Shown in pieces: positions 1 through 7,027 of a DNA stretch of 64,000 bases. The DNA lies in contig JAPWKH010000022.1 in assembly GCA_028283605.1 (NCBI GenBank), positions 1 through 64,000 of the forward strand. Direction: 5' to 3'. Both the position numbers and the translations under genes were made by a program. This stretch comes from Arachidicoccus sp. GTDB taxonomy: Bacteria; Bacteroidota; Bacteroidia; Chitinophagales; Chitinophagaceae. The notes beneath the pieces were generated by a model. That model was not told the DNA's origin, made no database searches, and saw only the letters and a list, made by a program, of their open reading frames with translations. Each line of letters starts with the position of its first letter. Within the stretch, counting starts at the first letter, position 1.

Positions 1-2
1 CA

Positions 3-2603
3 GGTATCCATGGAGAAATGGATAAATTGAGAAATGCATCTCTTATTTTAGAGGAATATTTTTCGTCTGTAAACCAACAACTAAATGCGGATACTAAACT
101 TATCAAAACTGCTGGTATTTTGTCCCTTTTCAGGAACATAGATTTAAAATACACTCAGACTATCATTGAAATTGAAAAATATTTTCAAGTTTCAAAAAAT
201 GAATTGATTGAAAATCTTGAACTGCTTTATAAATATGAAATAGCAGATGAGCTTAATGGTTCGTATAAAGTCGCAGACCAAATATTAGGAGAATATATTT
301 TTTTCTTGGTGTTTATCAAACAAAAACAACTTTCTTTTGGTTTGCTACTTGATCTGTATATAGATGAAAACAAGTTCTCTTTAATTAAATTACTTAATCC
401 TATTGTTGCTAATTACGGATTTGAAGAAGTAAGGCTTCTTATAATTAATGACATTAAAAGAAAATGGGATAGCTTGAGCAATGAAAGTAAATCTTGGAAA
501 TTTTTAAAAGATTTTTGGTTCTATCTACCGACAGAATCTTTGATGTTTGTTAGTAGGGTTGTTTCAATAAAAAATGCGACGGATTTAAATAACCTGCCTT
601 TTCAAATTTACAACGATAATCAGTTAGAATCGTATCAGGATCATATTATAGAAATTTTAGTGAACTTCCAGCAATTTACAGATAAGTTTACGCTTGCGCT
701 GGACCTGCTAGTGAAATATGGATTGTCTGAGGCATTTCGTTTTACTAAGCTACTCAAAGTATTTACACAATCTTTCACTTACGGAAGATACGATTATAGC
801 ACGAATTACGGTACCCAAATAAAGCTATTCGAATACTTATATGATAAAGTTCATAAAGAAGACGAAATATTCTATTCTAAAATCATATTGTTCATAGCTC
901 ATAAATATTTAATCGATAGTTTTCAATCCAATTATAGCGATGGCCTTACAATGTATTTTGGGCAGATACCTATCTATTTATCTGATGCGCATAAAGAGTT
1001 TAGAACTAAGTTGTGGAACTTCATCTTTGATTGCCACAGAAAAGAAGCCTTGAGAGATGATGTTTATAACTTCTTTGAAAGACATAGATATGAACATCAC
1101 TATCATAAAAATAATGCCGTGGTTGAATTCGATAAGAAATTAATCATTAATTTCTTTAATAATTTTCTTCCTGATCCTGATTTCAGGGAAACAGAAATAG
1201 TATATGATTACCTAAAAATGTTAGGTTTCAGCAAGATTTCTTTTGATAAAAGATTAAAAGGAAAATTTAAAAATAAAGAATATGATTTGTGGTACTTGTT
1301 GAATGAAAGAGCAGAAAATAAGATTGAATTATTATACCGGTATGTTGAAAACTTCAGCATTGAAGATTACCGCGTTTTATTGGAACAAATTAATTTAATC
1401 AGTAAATACAAAAAGAACCATTTTCTTGGATATTCGACAATGAAAGATTCCATTTCTCATATATTTATCAAATTAGCAAATTCTGATTTTGAGCTATTTC
1501 TTGATGTTTTGGAACTACTGTTTCATTATGAATATTCGAATCATCTCTATATAGGGTTAGCATTTAAAAATCTCGAGTATAATAATTACAAATCACAAAA
1601 AATACGAGCTTTAATTCTTGAAAAAAAAATTGCTTCAAGTTGCATTATTCCATTCTTGTCATTTCTTCCGGCAAAGTATATTGTTTATAAAGATTATGAA
1701 ACATTTATCTCCTTTTTTAGAAACGAAAAAACAGTCTGGATAAACTTTATTGAAGAAATTTTTATAAAGTTTGAGAATATAGAGATTGATATTGAAAAAG
1801 AACTGAATAGCCTATTAGACTATTTAATGCGAAAGTCTGTTTCAACAGATTTCTATATACACAATGATTTCTTCAAATATCTGTATACTGATTATAATCA
1901 TATTTTTCTCAATAGACTTGATGATATACAGACGCTCTATCTTACATTAGATGAAAAGGATCGGCATTTTGATTATGGTTTAGATCTCTTAAAATTGATT
2001 TTAAGAATTAACCCAAAATTTATCTGTAATCTATTAGAAGCTACTTTTGAGGATAAAACATTCCTAAGACGAGACGATTTTTTAGGGAACGATTTTAAGA
2101 GATTATGGGATTTAGAAAATAGAAATGAAATTTTTGAAGATATTCTTGTAATTACAAGTAAATTTCCATCTCCTTTTGTAAATGTCCGATCTGAAGTTTC
2201 TGTTATCTTCCAGGGGAGTGGAGATCTGGGCTTACACTTTCTTTATTATTTAGTCAATAAAACGGATGATGAGCATTTATTACGTTTGATTTTTAATATT
2301 GTATTATCTCAATTTAATGAATCAAAATATGACTTTTTAAATATCTTGCTGACAAAAAAAACGAATATTGAATTCTTTAAAAAATTAGATTTCTATTCAG
2401 GAAGTGTAGTCACATCGGGCAGCAGGATACCAAAAATAAGGCATGAGATTACTGTTTATGAAGAATTGAGAAATTATATACTAAATCTAAATGACATAAA
2501 ATATTTGGAACACCTAAATTGTATTGAACATCAAATTGATCTCTATAACGCAGAAATTGAATGGGAAAGAAAACGTGAGTTCTTAGATGAATGGTCTATT
2601 TGA
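3..2603 (+). CDS. STAND-NTPase-like large helical protein (5' truncated by window edge)
   Basis: The frame is already open at base 3, before the first Met codon at 18, so this is the C-terminal part of a longer gene; at least 866 codons are visible. The first ~100 residues look like the winged-helix region that follows the ATPase core in bacterial STAND NTPases (motifs such as KTAGILSLFRNID and VADQILGEYIFFLV). The remainder is a long, Leu/Phe/Tyr/Lys-rich region of predicted helical repeats, usual for the sensor part of such proteins. Known family members often act as phage sensors (Avs-like), but no nuclease or other effector is visible here. The composition is clearly AT-richer than the chromosome to the right, and the next two genes are also nuclease/ATPase-type and broken, which fits a defence island. 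The STAND assignment is by resemblance only; the P-loop would lie upstream of the window. Confidence 0.6.
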   Translation, partial: GIHGEMDKLRNASLILEEYFSSVNQQLNADTKLIKTAGILSLFRNIDLKYTQTIIEIEKYFQVSKNELIENLELLYKYEIADELNGSYKVADQILGEYIFFLVFIKQKQLSFGLLLDLYIDENKFSLIKLLNPIVANYGFEEVRLLIINDIKRKWDSLSNESKSWKFLKDFWFYLPTESLMFVSRVVSIKNATDLNNLPFQIYNDNQLESYQDHIIEILVNFQQFTDKFTLALDLLVKYGLSEAFRFTKLLKVFTQSFTYGRYDYSTNYGTQIKLFEYLYDKVHKEDEIFYSKIILFIAHKYLIDSFQSNYSDGLTMYFGQIPIYLSDAHKEFRTKLWNFIFDCHRKEALRDDVYNFFERHRYEHHYHKNNAVVEFDKKLIINFFNNFLPDPDFRETEIVYDYLKMLGFSKISFDKRLKGKFKNKEYDLWYLLNERAENKIELLYRYVENFSIEDYRVLLEQINLISKYKKNHFLGYSTMKDSISHIFIKLANSDFELFLDVLELLFHYEYSNHLYIGLAFKNLEYNNYKSQKIRALILEKKIASSCIIPFLSFLPAKYIVYKDYETFISFFRNEKTVWINFIEEIFIKFENIEIDIEKELNSLLDYLMRKSVSTDFYIHNDFFKYLYTDYNHIFLNRLDDIQTLYLTLDEKDRHFDYGLDLLKLILRINPKFICNLLEATFEDKTFLRRDDFLGNDFKRLWDLENRNEIFEDILVITSKFPSPFVNVRSEVSVIFQGSGDLGLHFLYYLVNKTDDEHLLRLIFNIVLSQFNESKYDFLNILLTKKTNIEFFKKLDFYSGSVVTSGSRIPKIRHEITVYEELRNYILNLNDIKYLEHLNCIEHQIDLYNAEIEWERKREFLDEWSI

Positions 2604-2745
2604 CAAATGTGGAATACTACCTAATTAATAGGGAAACGATTATCTGGGAACTAATTTGATAATAGGCAATGCAGAACGTTTGCAACTTAAACGCCAGTTC
2701 AAATGCAAAGCAGTCTGTGCTATAACCGAAATTTTAGATTAAACT

Positions 2746-3113
2746 ATGGACATAATCTTTTTAGACACATCAATATTTGAAGCAAATAACTTTCTTGAAA
2801 GTAAAAGAATACAAGAAATCTATAAATTGGCTGAAAGAGGCGATATCAAAGTTGTTCTACCTAAACTGACTTATGATGAAATCATAAATCGTATTTCCAA
2901 AAACATTGATGAATCAAGTTCAAAATTTAAAAAATATCGAGACGATACAAGAATTTTAAGAAATGTTCCTTCTATTTCTAAAAAGTTGGAACCTTTTGAC
3001 TCTGATAAAGTGAAAGAAGAACTTAATGTAATATTAAAAGACAGATTTTCTCAATCAAACTTTGAGATTATTGAATACACAACTTTAAATATCGAAGAAA
3101 TATTTAGGAGTTA
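2746..3113 (+). pseudogene. PIN-domain (DUF4935-like) nuclease gene, 5' half, split by an IS
   Basis: This encodes the N-terminal 122 residues of a PIN-fold ribonuclease-like protein. It opens with MDIIFLDTS, where Asp7 is the first metal-binding acidic residue, followed by the Leu/Ile-rich PIN core. The frame runs into the inserted element and stops at 3118-3120, just inside it. When the element and one TA copy are removed, codon 123 is rebuilt (TA from 3112-3113 plus T at 4011) and the frame continues without a shift into 4012-4683. The uninterrupted protein would be about 346 residues. The gene is therefore a recent, otherwise intact disruption. Confidence 0.8.
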
Positions 3114-3130
3114 TAGTTAAATCAGAATAA
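3114..3130. repeat. IS630-type terminal inverted repeat, left
   Basis: This is a 17-bp terminal repeat differing at one base from the right end (3992-4008). It is immediately preceded by the TA duplication at 3112-3113. Confidence 0.9.
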
Positions 3131-3134
3131 CCCG

Positions 3135-3605
3135 TCATAAATCAGTGTAAATAAAAAGTTCTTCAGGAGTATATCCAAATTTCCTTCTGATACTTTTGGC
3201 CTGTGCCCATTTCTTTTCTATTGGATTAAGGTCGGGGCTGTAAGGTGGGAGAAACTCCAAAATATGTCCTTGCTTTTGCACAGCCCGCAAAGCATCATCC
3301 CGCTTGTGAAATGTTGCATTGTCAAGTACAATAACCGAGTTTGGAGCAATAGCAGGTAATAATTGCTGTGTAAGCCAGCCATAGAATACATCGGCATCTA
3401 TGTTACAATCAAATAAACATACATTGAGTAGCTTGAAGTTTGTTATCGCTCCGATAGCGTTTAGCCTTCCTCTTGCGTGCCAGTCTTTACAGCCATAACA
3501 TTTCTTTCCTTTTTGGCTGTAGCCATTTCCTCTGGGCGCATCTACCGAAAACCCACTTTCATCTAAATAAACAACAGGTCTTTTTTCGATCCGCTCATAG
3601 CGCAA
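3135..3605 (-). CDS. IS630-type transposase, DDE catalytic part
   Basis: This is the catalytic half of a DDE transposase of the IS630/Tc1 superfamily. The catalytic triad is visible as YLDESGF, then VLDNATFH, then PPYSPDLNPIEKKWAQAK, in the right order and spacing. The apparent start (TTG at 3605) is not a true start: the frame is open upstream, and continuous homology (LFHPKADELSRL...) runs back to an eight-A run (minus strand, 3662-3669) where it meets the HTH frame. The two frames differ by +1. The complete enzyme therefore needs a frame change at that run, by slippage or frameshifting, or the copy carries a one-base insertion. Confidence 0.85.
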   Translation of the reverse strand: MRYERIEKRPVVYLDESGFSVDAPRGNGYSQKGKKCYGCKDWHARGRLNAIGAITNFKLLNVCLFDCNIDADVFYGWLTQQLLPAIAPNSVIVLDNATFHKRDDALRAVQKQGHILEFLPPYSPDLNPIEKKWAQAKSIRRKFGYTPEELFIYTDL

Positions 3606-3636
3606 TAATTTAAGTTGGAAGATAAGCCTGGAGAGT

Positions 3637-3963
3637 TCATCTGCTTTGGGATGAAACAGCGTTTTTTTTACAACTGATTCCCAAACGCTTTAGGGCATAA
3701 AATATCGTGCTTTGCCCTACCCCAAACTTCCTCGCTCTCTCATATTGATAATGATCCGGATGTTGCTCAACATCTTTTCGCAATGCTTCCATATCTATTT
3801 TTGTTGAAGGTTTGTTCCGCTTTGTTTTAGGATTTATACATTTTTGCCATCTAAACAACGTCCTTATGGGAATACCAAATCTTTCTGCAGTTTCTTGAAA
3901 TGTGAGATTTTCCTGACGCTTAATCTTAAATAATTGTTTGCGGAAATCTATAGAATACGACAT
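3637..3963 (-). CDS. IS630-type transposase, N-terminal HTH part
   Basis: This is the DNA-binding half of the transposase. It starts at MSYSIDFRKQLF, the usual beginning of this family; an in-frame Met nine codons upstream (3990) lies next to the terminal repeat and is less likely. It contains helix-turn-helix segments (LTFQETAERFGIPIRTLFRW, then GVGQSTIFYALKRLGI). The frame ends a few codons after the A8 run, with a non-homologous tail (VSSQSR). The catalytic part continues in the +1 frame. As a separate product it would bind the element ends but not cut. Confidence 0.8.
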   Translation of the reverse strand: MSYSIDFRKQLFKIKRQENLTFQETAERFGIPIRTLFRWQKCINPKTKRNKPSTKIDMEALRKDVEQHPDHYQYERARKFGVGQSTIFYALKRLGISCKKNAVSSQSR

Positions 3964-3991
3964 AATACAAAAATACAAATAATATGACAAA

Positions 3992-4008
3992 TTATTATGA
4001 TTTAACTA
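3992..4008. repeat. IS630-type terminal inverted repeat, right
   Basis: This is the reverse complement of the left repeat with one mismatch. It is followed by the TA duplication at 4009-4010. The HTH reading frame lies just inside it. Confidence 0.9.
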
Positions 4009-4010
4009 TA

Positions 4011-4683
4011 TTTTGAAAATAAATTTCCATTTAGTTCAGGAGCTAAGAAAAACGAATTTCCCGATGCATTTGCGTTAAAATCAATTGAAATTTGGGCGCA
4101 GAGAGAAGATAAAAAGGTTTTGGCATTTGCAAAGGACAAAGATATTTTAGGCTATAAAAGCAATCACTTAGAAATTATCGAAGAATTTGAACTGTATTTG
4201 AGTAATAAAATAAAAGAAATAGAAGGGATTAGACATCAGAAAAGACTTGACCGGATTGATGATATAATTAAAAATCACTCGTTGAGTATTCTAGAGGAAA
4301 TTAACAACTGGGTAGAATCTCAATTAGATGATGATACAAGCTATTATGAGTATTCAAATTACCACGAAATACTCGATGTGTCAATTATTGAAGTCAATAC
4401 AGAAATTGACGATTACAGCATTACTAGTGTATCAGATGATTATATATCGGTTGAATTAAAAGTATCAATTAATTACGAAGTTGAAATAATAATCAATGAC
4501 GAAGATTATATGTATAAAGATGAGGACACTAAAGAATGGATATTTTTGGCAACAAAACCTGTAAGGGTTGATGAGGTTAGATATGTCGAGGTAGATTTAA
4601 TTTTTGACGTTGATACTGAGGATAATACAGTATATGAGCCTGAAATAGAGGTCATAAATGCAGGACGAAAACTGAATGTATAG
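4011..4683 (+). pseudogene. PIN-domain (DUF4935-like) nuclease gene, 3' half
   Basis: This is the C-terminal ~223 codons of the gene begun at 2746. The first residues after the junction carry the conserved second part of the PIN fold (KKNEFPDAFALKSIEIW, then VLAFAKDKDILGY), with acidic residues expected in the active site. The remaining ~180 residues form a charged region (GIRHQKRLDRIDDI and a β-rich, Glu/Asp-rich end). A TTG at 4120 could start a fragment, but that fragment would lack the PIN core. The split PIN fold is presumed inactive unless the IS excises precisely. Confidence 0.78.
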
Positions 4684-4776
4684 AGACAACATCGACTAAT
4701 ATGGAAATTTGTTGCACAATTACTTAAAATGACTAAACTTACGGAAGAAAATCATTTTAATTACTAAATATTTTAG

Positions 4777-4784
4777 TATATTTG
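4777..4784 (+). promoter_or_regulatory. Bacteroidota -7 box for the GHKL gene
   Basis: TATATTTG matches the TAnnTTTG consensus exactly and lies 35 bp upstream of the ATG at 4820. There is no clear TTG at the -33 position (TTT instead). It suggests that the GHKL gene has its own transcript. Confidence 0.5.
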
Positions 4785-4819
4785 ACTTGTTCGTAAATTA
4801 AGAATAATAAATAACACTT

Positions 4820-7027
4820 ATGTTTCCTCAAACTTCTACAAATCTTAGGAATAGAGTTAATAAACTGCATCTTCCAAGAACAAGGCCGCTTTTACCTTTG
4901 TTTGAAATTATAAGTAATTCTATTCACGCAATACAAGACAAAGTAGACCAAAGGTAAGGAAAGCATCTCGGAGAAGTACTTATTGATATTGTACGAAATG
5001 GCAAGGAGGAGACATTATCACAACTCCCAGATATAGAACAATATCCTATACATTCATTTATTATAACAGATAATGGCATTGGATTGGATAATGACAATAT
5101 AAAGGCTTTTTCAGAATTTGATACAGATAGAAAAGCAAGCATTGGAGGAAAAGGCGTTGGAAGACTTGTTTCTTTAAAGGCTTTTGAAAAGCTTGACGTC
5201 AAAAGTTATTATAAAAACGATAAGGGACAATTAAATCTAAGAACGTTTGAATACAAAAGGTCGAAAGAAGGATTTGATAATTATCAAGACAATATAACGG
5301 CGGATACAAGAGACACAGGAACCTGTATCAGACTTTATAAATATGAAAGTGAATATCAAAAAAATGCCCCAACTAACATATTTGAAATTGCAAGAGAAAT
5401 CCTGTCTCATTTTCAGTTATATTATATTCAAAATATAGAGCCGAGCATAATTCTACGAAACCAAAACAATATTGAAGTAAATCTAACTAATCTATTCAAA
5501 ATTGAGTTCCAAAGTGAGATATTAAAAAAGCCATTTATTGTAGGAGAAAATGAGTTTACTATTATTTCAAAATCGCATAAAGCAAAAAGCCATAAATTTC
5601 ATTATTGTGCACATCAAAGAGTAGTAAAAGAAGAAGGAATATCAAAGTACATTGAAGATCTAAGATTTCAAATTCGACCTAGTCAAAATGGAGAAGGCTT
5701 TTTTTACCAAGTATATATTCTTGGTAAGTATTTGGATGATAATGTAAATGAAGAAAGAACGAATTTTAATTTTATTGTTGATGACGATGAAGAAGGGTTG
5801 GATCTCAAGGAAATATCATTAGCTAAAATTCGTAGAGAAGCTATCATTACCGTTGAGGAGCTATTAAAAGATTTTTTACAAAAAACAAGAAAGGATAAGC
5901 TCGAAAGCTATTACCCTATAATAGAAAGCGAATTGCCTAATTATCTTGGGGTCGTTAATTATAAGAAAGATGAGGTAGAAAAGCTTCCTGTTGGTCTTAC
6001 AAAATCTGAACTTGATCTTAAGCTTTATGAAATAGAAAGTGAATGGAGAGTGGAGGTTAAAAAAGAGGGCATAGAACTACTGGATAAAAAGAAAGATATT
6101 ACATCGTTGGAAGAATATAAATCTTTATATGAAAAATTCGTAACGGAATTTAATGAAATTGGACAATCCGACCTAGCAAGGTATATTGTACATCGCAGAT
6201 CAGTTATAGACCTATTGGACAAATTAATAGAATTAAATGAAGCTCAAAAATTTGAAAATGAAGATATTATTCATAGCTTATTTTTCCCGATTAGAGAAAA
6301 CAAAAATACAGTAATACATGACAAACAAAATCTTTGGTTGATTGACGAAAGATTGACATTCAATTCATTATTAGCGTCTGATAACCTGTTTAAAAATATA
6401 AAAGAATTAGAATCATCTTCATCAGAAAGAATGGATATAATTATAAGACAAGATGAGGTATTTGATAATGCCGTTCTATATTCAGAAGACAATATTCCTT
6501 TTGAGTCTTTTACAATAATAGAATTTAAGCGACCTGAAAGGAATGATTATAAACAAGGGGACAGGAAAAAGGACCCAATTAAGCAAGTAAGGACTTATGT
6601 AGAAGAAGTCATTAACAATAAGATAAAAATAAAGGGAAAAGCCATAGGAGCAAACAAAAGCACTCCTTTTTATTGTTACATAGTAGCAGATATTACTGAA
6701 TCATTACAAGATATCTTAGATTATGAAAGCTTTGAACCCACTCCAGATGGATTGGGGTATTTTAAATTTTATGAGACTAAAACATCTCGAGCATACATAG
6801 AAGTACTTCCATTCAAGAAAGTCGTAAAAGACGCAAAAAAGAGAAATAAAATTTTATTTGATAATGAATCAATTTTACTCTATTTGTACATGCTTGACAA
6901 TTTAAAAAGCTCACTTTACCTCCAGCAACCAACCATTATTCTTCTCAACAGGAATTGCTTCATCAATTTTAAACGTGCGTGCCGGCTGGAATTTATCAAT
7001 CTCCGGCGCAACAATCGTAGCCGTTGA
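4820..7027 (+). pseudogene. GHKL ATPase with C-terminal PD-(D/E)XK-like domain, nonsense-interrupted and 3' altered
   Basis: From the ATG at 4820 a single frame encodes an HSP90/gyrase-type ATPase: N box in EIISNSIHAIQDK, G1 box in ITDNGIGLD, and a glycine lid in GGKGVGRLVSL. A TAA at 4955-4957 interrupts it between the N box and G1, although the amino-acid pattern continues in the same frame beyond. Restart at TTG 5084 would lack both ATP-binding boxes. The C-terminal region (about 6500-6860) carries FTIIEFKRPERND and KDPIKQVRTYVEEV, typical of PD-(D/E)XK nucleases (ExK core). After about 6880 the frame simply reads antisense into the convergent gene at 6911, so the native last residues seem to have been replaced. 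No function beyond a probable nucleic-acid or defence role can be assigned. Confidence 0.75.

Larger units (their letters stand above)
3114..4008 (-). mobile_element. IS630-type insertion sequence, 895 bp
   Basis: The element has 17-bp terminal inverted repeats matching at 16 of 17 positions (TAGTTAAATCAGAATAA at 3114-3130; reverse complement of 3992-4008 reads TAGTTAAATCATAATAA). It is flanked by TA at 3112-3113 and 4009-4010, the TA target duplication typical of IS630/Tc1/mariner elements. Inside are two minus-strand reading frames: an HTH segment and a DDE segment with all three catalytic acidic residues. The ends were fixed independently by restoring the interrupted PIN reading frame. At 895 bp it is short for the family (commonly ~1-1.2 kb), yet both ends are present. 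Confidence 0.92.

Noticed and set aside
2604-2745. Imperfect dyad around 2680-2710 resembling an integron attC site
   Set aside because: The arms match only partly and the attC core motifs are not clear; no integrase or cassette array is visible.
4924-5202. Minus-strand reading frame of 92 codons
   Set aside because: It lies antisense to the GHKL ATPase boxes, whose conserved motifs are clearly on the plus strand.
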